Origin: Virgibacillus_O sediminis | GTDB lineage: Bacteria > Bacillota > Bacilli > Bacillales > Amphibacillaceae | NCBI RefSeq assembly: GCF_042643265.1 | Contig: NZ_JBHRRZ010000015.1 | Location: forward strand, 248,001-312,000 | Length of the DNA stretch: 64,000 nt | Direction of reading: 5' to 3' | Part shown: positions 40,919-48,767 of the stretch, one piece after another | Position numbering within the stretch: position 1 is the first letter of the stretch | Layout: every line of letters starts with the position of its first letter | Notes under the pieces: model-generated | Database searches by the model: none | What the model was told of the DNA's origin: nothing | Seen by the model: only the letters and a program-made list of their open reading frames with translations | Made by a program: the position numbers and the translations under genes

Positions 40919-42096
40919 CTTGCAATGCACATTTTGTATATTCTGATAATCTATTAAAATACCATTTCCATTCGGATCATCCCTTTAACCAGAAAAGGGT
41001 CTTATTGGCCAAAGACTTGTTGGAAAGTTTGGGGCAGCTAGTTGATAAAGATATTATTCCTCCAAGGATGGCTTCGGATGACGAGCTTACCCTATTCCAT
41101 GATCCTGCTTATGTGGATAGCGTCAAAAAAGCAGGAATGGGGAAGCTTTCTGATGATGAAGGATACGAATTTGGACTGGGAACAGAAGATACTCCTATCT
41201 TTACCGGTATGCATGAGGCTTCCGCATATCTGGTTGGAGCCAGCTTGACTGCTGTAGACAGTGTGTTGGAAGGAAAGGCGATACATGCTTTGAACTTAGG
41301 CGGCGGCCTTCATCATGGATTCAAGAGGAAAGCCGCTGGTTTTTGTATTTATAATGATGGAGCCGTGGCCATCAAATATATTCGTGAAAAATACGGACTG
41401 AAAGTTTTGTATGTAGATACAGATGCCCATCACGGGGACGGGGTACAATGGGCTTTCTATGATGATCCCAATGTTTGTACCTTCTCCATTCATGAGACCG
41501 GCAGATACCTGTTCCCAGGAACAGGCAATGTTAATGAACGAGGCATAAAAGAAGGCCATGGGTATAGTTTTAATCTGCCAATAGACGCCTTTACAGAAGA
41601 CGAGTCATTCCTGCAGGTTTATGAAACAGCCCTAAGAGCCATTGCAGAGTATTTTCAGCCTGATGTAGTCATTACCCAGAATGGAGCGGATGCACACTGC
41701 TATGACCCATTGACCCATCTATGTGCAACTATGGAAATCTATGAAAGAATCCCACAGACTGCCCATCAAATCGCCCATGAATTTTGTAATGGCAGGTGGA
41801 TTGCCCTAGGCGGCGGAGGTTATGATATATGGAGAGTGGTACCAAGAGCTTGGAGCCAGATATGGAATGTAATGAAGGCAGGTAAACCAGCGACGGGTAA
41901 GATTCCTTCCGCCTGGCTTCAGCGGTGGAAAAGTGAATCACCTGTCCCATTACCAGGTTATTGGGAAGATAAAAAGAATATCGTACCCGATATTCCAAGA
42001 AAGCTGGACATCACCGAAAAGAACGGGAAACTGCTGGCCAGCTTGCTAAAATATACCAAAATGCCGGCACAAAAAGAGAACGGAATTGGCCATTAA
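40915..42096 (+). CDS. acuC: Protein deacetylase AcuC (class I HDAC-like)
   Basis: A zinc deacetylase that reactivates acetylated AcsA. The 393-residue protein shows the HDAC fold motifs: GGGLHHGFKRKAAGFCIYND (~126-145), the metal ligands DTDAHHGDG (~163-171), ITQNGADAHCYDPL (~249-262) and GGGGYDIWR. The active-site histidine pair HH is present. ATGA overlap with acuB. The end overlaps the convergent motS stop inside a shared terminator. Confidence 0.95.
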   Translation: MTCNAHFVYSDNLLKYHFHSDHPFNQKRVLLAKDLLESLGQLVDKDIIPPRMASDDELTLFHDPAYVDSVKKAGMGKLSDDEGYEFGLGTEDTPIFTGMHEASAYLVGASLTAVDSVLEGKAIHALNLGGGLHHGFKRKAAGFCIYNDGAVAIKYIREKYGLKVLYVDTDAHHGDGVQWAFYDDPNVCTFSIHETGRYLFPGTGNVNERGIKEGHGYSFNLPIDAFTEDESFLQVYETALRAIAEYFQPDVVITQNGADAHCYDPLTHLCATMEIYERIPQTAHQIAHEFCNGRWIALGGGGYDIWRVVPRAWSQIWNVMKAGKPATGKIPSAWLQRWKSESPVPLPGYWEDKKNIVPDIPRKLDITEKNGKLLASLLKYTKMPAQKENGIGH

Positions 42097-42118
42097 CGGC
42101 CAGTTCCGTTCTCTTCTG
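42073..42118. terminator. Bidirectional terminator spanning both stop codons of acuC and motS
   Basis: AGAGAACGGAA-TGGCC pairs with GGCCA-TTCCGTTCTCT around a six-base loop; A-run and T-rich ends on both sides. The loop contains TTAA, which is the stop of both genes. Confidence 0.8.
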
Positions 42119-42869
42119 TTACTGAAATATTTTTCATGATTATCATTTCTACTCGACGGTTCTTTTTCATATTCTCTGCGCTTGTATTCGGTACTACCGG
42201 CCTTGTCTCTCCATAGCCGGAAATGGAAAAGCGGCTTTGTTCAAGCTGATGATTATCTATTAGGTAACGGACTACACTGCTAGCTCTAGCTCCGGATAGT
42301 TCCCAATTAGATGGGAAACGATAACCTGCCATCGGCCTATTATCAGTATGCCCTTCCACCATAACATCGTTAGGCAGATTTTTAAGCAGTGTCCCAACCC
42401 GGTCTAGGAATGGCTTTCCCGTATCAAGTATCTGTGCTTCTCCGGAAGGAAAAAGGAGACGTTCCTGCAGAACCAATGCAACTCCCTGATCTGTCCGGTT
42501 AGCTGTAATCACCTCGTGTAATTCATTTTCAGTCAGGTATCGCTCGACATTTTCCAACAGACCGTCCAAGTCCTCTTCAACACTCTCGTTCTTATCAGAC
42601 AAACCGTCCCTTCTATCAAACCCTCCAGGTAGTTCACCCTCCGTTATGCGACTGCTTTCAGAGGGATGTTCCATTGGTACCGGAGAAGGAAATGAATCAA
42701 AAATCATCCTATTTTGAAAGGAGGAGAACACCGCTTCAAACTTCATCTGATCAATTTGAGACATGGAGAACAAGAGAATAAAAAATACCAGAATAAGTGT
42801 GACCATATCCGAGTATGTAACCATCCATTTAGGCGCCCCGTTCTTTTCTCTCCTAAATTTACGCCTCAT
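42093..42869 (-). CDS. motS: Flagellar stator protein MotS (MotB family)
   Basis: The B-type stator subunit. The 258-residue protein has one membrane helix (~20-38) with the ion-binding aspartate Asp21 in YSDMVTLILVFFILLFSMS. A linker follows, then an OmpA-like peptidoglycan-binding domain (~135-250) with EGHTDNRP and the NRRVEM motif. The sequence around Asp21 and the location beside ccpA fit the sodium-type MotS rather than MotB. It overlaps motP by 11 bases. Confidence 0.93.
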   Translation of the reverse strand: MRRKFRREKNGAPKWMVTYSDMVTLILVFFILLFSMSQIDQMKFEAVFSSFQNRMIFDSFPSPVPMEHPSESSRITEGELPGGFDRRDGLSDKNESVEEDLDGLLENVERYLTENELHEVITANRTDQGVALVLQERLLFPSGEAQILDTGKPFLDRVGTLLKNLPNDVMVEGHTDNRPMAGYRFPSNWELSGARASSVVRYLIDNHQLEQSRFSISGYGETRPVVPNTSAENMKKNRRVEMIIMKNISVTEENGTGR

Positions 42870-43683
42870 GAACGCTCTCCACCTGTGCCGAATCTTCCTC
42901 AGCTTCCTGCTGTTTCTTCAGCTTTTCTTTTGGAAGGAAGGCACTTAGCTTTTCTTCTAAAATACGAGGGTTTTGTCCGGATTGAACTCCAATTACACCT
43001 TCTATGATAATTTCCTTAATAAATATTTCTTCTTCCGTCTTATTCTCCAGTTTACTTGCCATTGGAGTAAAAACGAGGTTTGCAAGTACTGTTCCATACA
43101 AGGTAGTTAACAGAGCAACAGCCATGGCTGGTCCGAGTGTATCAGGATCATCCAATGTATTCAGCATCAGGACCAGACCGACGAGAGTTCCTATCATCCC
43201 CCATGCCGGAGCATATTCAGCGGCTTTTTCAATTAACAGCCGGCCTCTATAGTGCCGGTCCTCCATTGCAGTTATCTCAGCCTTCATAATATCACTAATC
43301 ACTTCAGGATCCATTCCATCGACTACAAGATGAATGCCTTTTTTAATAAATGGATCTTCCACTACCTCCAACTCATTTTCAAGGGCTAGCAGGCCTTCAC
43401 GTCTAGCCCGCTGAGATAAATGGGTGAATAGATCTATTACATCCGAAACCTGCTGATTATTTTTGACGAACGCCTCTTTCAATACGCTGTTAGCAGTCTT
43501 AATCTGTTCTATTTTGAAAGTTATCAGCATGGATGCGACTAATCCGCCGATGACTATAAAGATCGAAGCTACATCAACAAAGGAAGCAGCACCTTCCGTA
43601 CCACCATTCCATAAAATTGCAAGCATGATCATAATAAAACCCAATGTAATACCAAATGGAGTCAATATATCCCGTTTTCTCAT
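42859..43683 (-). CDS. motP: Flagellar stator protein MotP (MotA family)
   Basis: The A-type stator subunit with four membrane helices; forms the A5B2 ion channel with MotS. The 274-residue protein shows the cytoplasmic loop charged residues (THLSQRARREGLLALEN) and the AAEYAPAWGMIGTLVGLVLML proline-containing helix conserved in MotA/PomA. The ATG at 43683 follows GGGGAGAG; the extra 15 upstream codons lack a site. In B. subtilis motPS follows ccpA and works with sodium; the same order is seen here. Confidence 0.93.
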   Translation of the reverse strand: MRKRDILTPFGITLGFIMIMLAILWNGGTEGAASFVDVASIFIVIGGLVASMLITFKIEQIKTANSVLKEAFVKNNQQVSDVIDLFTHLSQRARREGLLALENELEVVEDPFIKKGIHLVVDGMDPEVISDIMKAEITAMEDRHYRGRLLIEKAAEYAPAWGMIGTLVGLVLMLNTLDDPDTLGPAMAVALLTTLYGTVLANLVFTPMASKLENKTEEEIFIKEIIIEGVIGVQSGQNPRILEEKLSAFLPKEKLKKQQEAEEDSAQVESVHEA

Positions 43684-43788
43684 ATTCTCTCTCCCCAATA
43701 TATCGAATAGAAACAGTTCATTGTCCAAAGATACGGCAAATAACTATATCGCCCGTTGTCTTCTGAACAATTATGGTTGCTATCCTAT

Positions 43789-43815
43789 ATATCGGCAAGA
43801 TTCTTATTTAGTTGA
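43789..43815 (-). promoter_or_regulatory. Candidate sigma-D (flagellar) promoter of motPS
   Basis: On the minus strand TCAA (43812-43815) and GCCGATAT (43789-43796) are spaced by 15 bases; the -10 matches the sigma-D consensus GCCGATAA at seven of eight positions and the -35 TAAA at three of four. It overlaps the ccpA stop codon. Confidence 0.5.
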
Positions 43816-44802
43816 GTTTCTTTCCTCGATTCTATGCGGCAAAACCACTTTTTTCTCTTCAACTTCTTCTTTGTTCATATACTTTGTCAATAAACGCATA
43901 GCAACTGCCCCGATATCATACATCGGCTGAACAACAGTGGAAAGTGTCGGACGCACCATTGTGGCGAGCCTTGTATTATCAAACCCTACTACTTCCAGGT
44001 CTTCTGGAACACGGTACCCTTTATCTTGTGCCCCGTGAATGGCTCCAAGGGCCATCTCATCCGAGGCGACAAATACTGCACTAGGCTTATCACTTTTCGC
44101 AAGCAGCTGCTGAACTGCTTCTCGGCCGAAGTCATAGGAATAATCCCCAGGCATAACTACCAAATTCTCATTCAGTTGTACGTTCCCTTCCTCAAGAGCA
44201 CGTAAATACCCCTGATACTTCAACTTGTTAATTTCTTCTTCCTCTCCACCTGAAATAAAGGCTGGGTGGGAATGACCATTATCCATTAAATATTTGGTTG
44301 CTTCATAGGCCGCTACCTCGTAATCAATGTTCACGGATGGTATCTTTCCGCTCTCGTCATACGTTGCCGCCAGTACCACTGGAACCGAGGCACTCTCAAA
44401 CTGCTGGATATGTTCCTCAGTTATATTACCGCCCATAAACAGTATGCCGTCCACCTGTTTCTCAAGCATAGTATTGATCAGCTGCAATTCTTTATCCTTA
44501 TTCTGATCGGAATTGCTTAAGATGACATTGTATTTATACATCGTAGCTATATCTTCAATCCCTCTGGCCAATTCAGCAAAAAAGATACTGGAAATATCCG
44601 GGATGATAGCACCCACTGTGGTGGTCTTTTTGCTAGCTAGTCCACGAGCCACCGCATTTGGACGATATCCCAGTTTCTCTATCGTGGTCAGCACTTTTTT
44701 TCGTGTAGTCGGCTTTACGTTCGGGTTTCCATTGACAACCCGTGACACGGTAGCCATGGATACATTGGCCTCTCTCGCCACGTCATATATAGTTACAGTC
44801 AT
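43804..44802 (-). CDS. ccpA: Catabolite control protein A
   Basis: LacI-family global regulator of carbon metabolism in Firmicutes; with HPr-Ser46-P it binds cre sites. The 332-residue protein begins with the LacI helix-turn-helix TIYDVAREANVSMATVSRVVNG, the hinge ARGLASKKT, and a periplasmic-binding-like core with the conserved VGFDNTRLATMVRPTLSTV. AGGAGG precedes the ATG. Several likely targets lie in this window: ackA, acuABC, and the glycolytic genes. Confidence 0.97.
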   Translation of the reverse strand: MTVTIYDVAREANVSMATVSRVVNGNPNVKPTTRKKVLTTIEKLGYRPNAVARGLASKKTTTVGAIIPDISSIFFAELARGIEDIATMYKYNVILSNSDQNKDKELQLINTMLEKQVDGILFMGGNITEEHIQQFESASVPVVLAATYDESGKIPSVNIDYEVAAYEATKYLMDNGHSHPAFISGGEEEEINKLKYQGYLRALEEGNVQLNENLVVMPGDYSYDFGREAVQQLLAKSDKPSAVFVASDEMALGAIHGAQDKGYRVPEDLEVVGFDNTRLATMVRPTLSTVVQPMYDIGAVAMRLLTKYMNKEEVEEKKVVLPHRIEERNSTK

Positions 44803-44841
44803 ATTTCTTTACCTCCTGGATTCAAACGAACTCTTTCCTAT

Positions 44842-44870
44842 ATCATATCCTACCATGAAATAAAATACAA
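44842..44870 (-). promoter_or_regulatory. Predicted sigma-A promoter of ccpA
   Basis: On the minus strand TTGTAT (44865-44870) and TATGAT (44842-44847) with a 17-base spacer. The -35 overlaps the T-run of the aroA terminator. Confidence 0.6.
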
Positions 44871-44912
44871 AAATTTGAGGCTGACCCCCAAGTAGCAGGG
44901 ACCAGCCTCAAA
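44865..44912 (-). terminator. Terminator after the DAHP synthase gene
   Basis: TTTGAGGCTG pairs with CAGCCTCAAA, with a further CCC/GGG pairing inside; a TTTTTGTATTTT tail follows on the minus strand. Confidence 0.85.
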
Positions 44913-44925
44913 CATGAATGCCTTT

Positions 44926-46005
44926 TTAATATTCCAGCCTATTTTTCATTTTATCCAACTCATCAATGAATGTATTGAACATTGGGATATCCATCTGCTG
45001 GGCGGAATCAGACAAGGCAACAGCAGGGTCTGGATGGACTTCAGCCATGATTCCATCCGCTCCGATTGCCAATCCTGCTTTCGCTGCCGGCAGCAGAATA
45101 TCTCTTCTGCCCGTGGAGTGAGTTACATCTACCATGACAGGCAGGTGTGTTTCTTTTTTAAGAATAGGGACCGCCGAGATATCCAGCGTATTTCTTGTCG
45201 CTTTCTCGTATGTCCGGATTCCCCTCTCACATAATATAATATTTTCATTCCCTCGAGAGATAATATACTCAGCCGCATTAATAAATTCGGAAATAGTTGC
45301 TGATAGCCCCCGCTTCAAGAGTACTGGCTTATTTACATCCCCAGCCGCCTTTAAAAGCTCGAAGTTCTGCATGTTCCGGGCACCTATTTGAATAACGTCC
45401 ACGTAATCTAACGCCTCTTCAATATGTACAGGGTTCACAATCTCACTGACAACAGCCAAATCATACTTGTCAGCAGCCTTTTTGAGAATCTGCAAGCCTT
45501 CAACACCTAGCCCCTGGAAGTCATATGGTGAAGTTCTTGGTTTAAAGGCGCCGCCTCTGAACAGTTTTACACCTTTTTTACTTACTGCTTCAGCTACTTT
45601 TTCGACTTGATCGTAACTTTCTACAGAACAAGGCCCCATTACGTATTGTGCAGTTCCATTCCCCACCTGTGTACCTTTTATATCAATAATTGTATCCTCA
45701 GGTTTCTTCTTCCTTGAAACAAGAAGAGCCTTACGGTTGTCATCAATCTGCAGTTCGAGGCTGGCTTTGAAAATCTCTTTGAAAATGTGTTCAATGGTAG
45801 AATTTTCAAAAGGCCCATCATTCTGTGCTGTGATATGATCCAGCATTGTTCTTTCCCTGACCGGGTCAAACCGTTTCATGCTCTGCTTTGTTTTTATTTC
45901 ACCTATTCCTTGAACAAGCTTTGCACGCTGATTGATCAGGTTGAGAATTTCCAAGTTAACATCATCTAATTGGCCTCTTAGCTGGTCGAGTTCATTTTGG
46001 CTCAT
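44926..46005 (-). CDS. aroA: Bifunctional chorismate mutase / DAHP synthase
   Basis: Condenses erythrose 4-phosphate and PEP as the first step of the shikimate pathway; named aroA in B. subtilis (aroG(A)). The 359-residue protein has an N-terminal AroQ chorismate mutase domain (residues 1-~90, LRGQLDDVNLEILNLINQRAKLVQ) that acts as the feedback sensor, and a type I-beta DAHP synthase barrel (CSVESYDQV, FKPRTSPYDFQGLG, HSTGRRD). GGGGAGTGGAG precedes the ATG. It has its own near-consensus promoter and terminator. Confidence 0.96.
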   Translation of the reverse strand: MSQNELDQLRGQLDDVNLEILNLINQRAKLVQGIGEIKTKQSMKRFDPVRERTMLDHITAQNDGPFENSTIEHIFKEIFKASLELQIDDNRKALLVSRKKKPEDTIIDIKGTQVGNGTAQYVMGPCSVESYDQVEKVAEAVSKKGVKLFRGGAFKPRTSPYDFQGLGVEGLQILKKAADKYDLAVVSEIVNPVHIEEALDYVDVIQIGARNMQNFELLKAAGDVNKPVLLKRGLSATISEFINAAEYIISRGNENIILCERGIRTYEKATRNTLDISAVPILKKETHLPVMVDVTHSTGRRDILLPAAKAGLAIGADGIMAEVHPDPAVALSDSAQQMDIPMFNTFIDELDKMKNRLEY

Positions 46006-46057
46006 CTTACTCCACTCCCCTAATTCTATATTTATATAATTTTAATAATTAGAAACC

Positions 46058-46086
46058 ATTATAACGAAGATAAAATTATTTGTCAT
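46058..46086 (-). promoter_or_regulatory. Sigma-A promoter of aroA
   Basis: On the minus strand ATGACA (46081-46086) and TATAAT (46058-46063) are spaced by exactly 17 bases. Confidence 0.75.
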
Positions 46087-46180
46087 CACTTACTTGAATT
46101 TTTTTTCATATTTTCCCGAGATACAGAGATTTCAGTCAATTACTCCCAGTTTTTGTCACTGTTCTCTTGGCCGGGAAGCT

Positions 46181-46218
46181 AAAAAATTATGCAGCCCTCA
46201 AATGGAGCTGCATAATTT
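46181..46218 (-). terminator. Terminator after ytxH
   Basis: AAATTATGCAG pairs with CTGCATAATTT; T-run on the minus strand. Confidence 0.88.
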
Positions 46219-46221
46219 GCC

Positions 46222-46656
46222 TTACACTTTTACATTTTTCAGCTGATCACTATTCTCGATATATTCTTCTGTAGGAGCGTCGGAAACGCCTACTTCCCCA
46301 TCTTCTTGCTGATCTGTGGATTTCCGATTCAGTCTGCCCTGGATTGTCTTAGTCAGATCTTTAGTTTTAGAGGATGCATTGGTGGTTGTATCCATTGCTT
46401 TCCGCTTAAGCTCACTACCCGTTGTATATGCCCGGTCTTTCCAGCTTGTACCTTTTTCAGCTGCTATATCTTTCCACTGGTAGGCACGGCCTTTCACCTG
46501 GGTTGCTCCTTGATTGATGTCTCCCCTCAGTTCTCTTCCTGACTTAGGGGCAAGCACGAGAGCGGCTCCTGCACCAATAATGCCGCCAATCAGCGTACCT
46601 ATAACGAAATCTTTTGTATTGATGGTGCTGTTTGAATTGTTGTTACTTTCTCCCAT
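46222..46656 (-). CDS. ytxH: YtxH family general stress protein
   Basis: A 144-residue protein with a glycine/alanine-rich hydrophobic segment (residues ~15-38, DFVIGTLIGGIIGAGAALVLAP) followed by KSGRELRGDI, the YtxH/gas-vesicle-like signature, and a long hydrophilic basic-acidic tail. It belongs to the sigma-B general stress group; molecular function unknown. The start is 15 bases after ytxG, which has the promoter. GAGGGAGG precedes the ATG. Confidence 0.9.
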   Translation of the reverse strand: MGESNNNSNSTINTKDFVIGTLIGGIIGAGAALVLAPKSGRELRGDINQGATQVKGRAYQWKDIAAEKGTSWKDRAYTTGSELKRKAMDTTTNASSKTKDLTKTIQGRLNRKSTDQQEDGEVGVSDAPTEEYIENSDQLKNVKV

Positions 46657-46671
46657 GAAAATTTCCTCCCT

Positions 46672-47076
46672 CTATTTTTTTCTTTTATTCACCATATCCA
46701 TGATGGCGGAACCCCATTTAACAGCCTGTGATACTTTTTCGTCATCTTTTACGGAAGTCCGTGAGATGCTGTTGGATAATTGCTGCAGAGACAGGTTGAA
46801 ATCCTTTACGGTTTCGCCGATTCCTTTTGCTCCGTCAAATAACCCATCCAATTTGGAGGATTTCTCATTTACATCGTCCGCCAATTTATTCGTTTTATTC
46901 AACAACTCGGTCGTTTCCGTAGTCACTCCCCGAATCTGCTTATCCAAATCATCCAAGGTGGTAGATACTTCATTCATAGTATTCCTTGCTGCTTTCAGGG
47001 TTATTACCACGTATACCACGAGAACCACAAAGGCGATTGCAGCAATCAATGCAGCGATGTAGAGCATGATTTCCAT
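46672..47076 (-). CDS. ytxG: YtxG, DUF948 membrane-anchored stress protein
   Basis: A 134-residue protein with one N-terminal membrane helix (~5-27) and a long amphipathic/coiled-coil region built of heptad-like repeats (NEVSTTLDDLDKQIRGVTTETTELLNKTNKLADDV). DUF948 family. In B. subtilis ytxG, ytxH and ytxJ form a stress operon under sigma-B and sigma-H; ytxJ is not found downstream of ytxH here. GAAGGAG precedes the ATG. Confidence 0.9.
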   Translation of the reverse strand: MEIMLYIAALIAAIAFVVLVVYVVITLKAARNTMNEVSTTLDDLDKQIRGVTTETTELLNKTNKLADDVNEKSSKLDGLFDGAKGIGETVKDFNLSLQQLSNSISRTSVKDDEKVSQAVKWGSAIMDMVNKRKK

Positions 47077-47164
47077 CTGTTAACACTCCTTCAGTTGTAA
47101 TTTCAGGTATCGTTTTGGCTTCATGGTTAATGCAATTATTATTCCAAAATACCTCTATAGATCA

Positions 47165-47190
47165 TACCCCTTTTATCCAGCTTTAAAACC
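47165..47190 (-). promoter_or_regulatory. Sigma-B promoter of ytxGH
   Basis: On the minus strand GTTTTA (47185-47190) and GGGTAT (47165-47170) with a 14-base spacer; close to the GTTTAA/GGGTAT consensus of the general stress sigma factor and consistent with the known regulation of the B. subtilis operon. Confidence 0.75.
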
Positions 47191-47287
47191 TTTGCCGGTG
47201 TCCAGGCTGTATAATATAATTCAACAAACTTGGCCTGTATTCCTGCCAGTTCTATAAGTTTTTATGTAGAAATCAACATATGTAAAG

Positions 47288-47318
47288 AAAAGAGCCTGTT
47301 TTACTGGCAGACTCTTTT
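47288..47318 (-). terminator. Terminator after murC
   Basis: AAAAGAG pairs with CTCTTTT, with a GCC/GGC inner pairing; T-rich exit on the minus strand. Confidence 0.6.
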
Positions 47319-47325
47319 CCTCTGT

Positions 47326-48630
47326 CTATTTATTGACCTTCAAATAATCTTCATAGGCCTCTTGGAACTTCTGGATATCGCCCGCTCCCATAAAAATAAG
47401 TACACTGTCTTTATATTGTTGCAGTACACCTGTGTCATCCAATTCCAAGACAGCCGCATCATTTGTCAATTCCTTCAGGTCATTGATCGTCAGTTTGCTT
47501 GACAGTTCTCTTGCCGACCCGAAAATATCACACAAATATACATGGTCAGCCTTGTTTAAGCTGTCGGCAAACTCCTGTAAAAAGGCTTTTGTCCTGGTAA
47601 ATGTGTGTGGCTGGAAGATAGCAACCACCTTCTTCTCCGGGTACTTTTTCCGTGCTGCATCGATAGTGGCAGTGATTTCTTTCGGGTGATGAGCATAATC
47701 ATCCACCAATAGCTGGCCACCGACCTGTTTCTCCGTAAAGCGGCGTTTCACACCCTTGAAAGAGCTTAGCTGTTTGATAGCCTCCGTATTAATATCCTCA
47801 TAATGACAAATGGCTATGACAGCCAGAGCATTTAAAACATTATGGTCGCCATACATCGGTATAGTGAAAGTATCATAGAACGTATTCCTGACAAAGACGT
47901 CAAACTCTGTTCCGGTTTCCGTCTCCCTGACATTTTGTGCCTGAAAATCATTGGTATCAAGAAACCCATAATAAACGACTGGGACTTTTGCTTGGATCTG
48001 CTGCAGATTTTCATCATCTCCACAAGCGATAATCCCTTTTTTCACCTGATCTGCCATCGACTGAAATGCATTGAACACATCATCGATACTGGTGAAATAA
48101 TCCGGATGGTCAAAATCGATATTGGTCATGATTGCATAGTCCGGCTCGTACTTCAAAAAATGGCGGCGATATTCGCAAGCTTCAAAAACAAAATAATCAC
48201 TGTCGGCATGCCCTTTACCAGTCCCGTCGCCAATTAAGTAGGATATTGGATAGGTTTCGTTGAGAACATGTGCCAAAAGCCCTGTCGTGGATGTTTTGCC
48301 ATGTGCTCCAGTAACCGCAATACTAGTGTACTGTTTAAGCCATTCCCCCAGGAACTCATGGTATCTGTAAAAAGTGACCCCCAACTTCTTGGCTTCCTGT
48401 ATTTCCGGATGTTCATCCGAAAAGGCATTCCCAGCGATTACGGTATAATTTTCTTTGATGTTATTCTCTGAGAAAGGAAAGATTGGAATGCCCTTTTCCT
48501 CCAAGGCTTTCTGTGTATAAAATATTTTCTCTATATCAGAACCCTGCACTTTTTCCCCAGAATCATGGAGAATATGTGCTAAAGCACTCATTCCAGTCCC
48601 CTTTATACCAATAAAATGGTAAGTTGTCAT
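47326..48630 (-). CDS. murC: UDP-N-acetylmuramate--L-alanine ligase
   Basis: Adds L-alanine to UDP-MurNAc, the first peptide step of peptidoglycan precursor synthesis. The 434-residue protein shows the nucleotide fold GIKGTGMSALA (residues 8-18), the ATP loop GAHGKTS (108-114) and the Mur ligase C-domain YAHHPKEI and FQPHTFTRT. GGAGG precedes the ATG. In most Bacillus murC lies apart from the mur/dcw cluster beside sftA, as here except for one inserted gene. Confidence 0.97.
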   Translation of the reverse strand: MTTYHFIGIKGTGMSALAHILHDSGEKVQGSDIEKIFYTQKALEEKGIPIFPFSENNIKENYTVIAGNAFSDEHPEIQEAKKLGVTFYRYHEFLGEWLKQYTSIAVTGAHGKTSTTGLLAHVLNETYPISYLIGDGTGKGHADSDYFVFEACEYRRHFLKYEPDYAIMTNIDFDHPDYFTSIDDVFNAFQSMADQVKKGIIACGDDENLQQIQAKVPVVYYGFLDTNDFQAQNVRETETGTEFDVFVRNTFYDTFTIPMYGDHNVLNALAVIAICHYEDINTEAIKQLSSFKGVKRRFTEKQVGGQLLVDDYAHHPKEITATIDAARKKYPEKKVVAIFQPHTFTRTKAFLQEFADSLNKADHVYLCDIFGSARELSSKLTINDLKELTNDAAVLELDDTGVLQQYKDSVLIFMGAGDIQKFQEAYEDYLKVNK

Positions 48631-48767
48631 ATAAAAGAACCTCCAAAATTAACATGAAAAGGATTAAATGAACCTTTGCATATTCACTGTTTCAGCTTAA
48701 AATTGCCAATGGTATTGACGTATTATACCAAAGATTGCCCAGGAATAAAATGAACAACCCATTTTCT

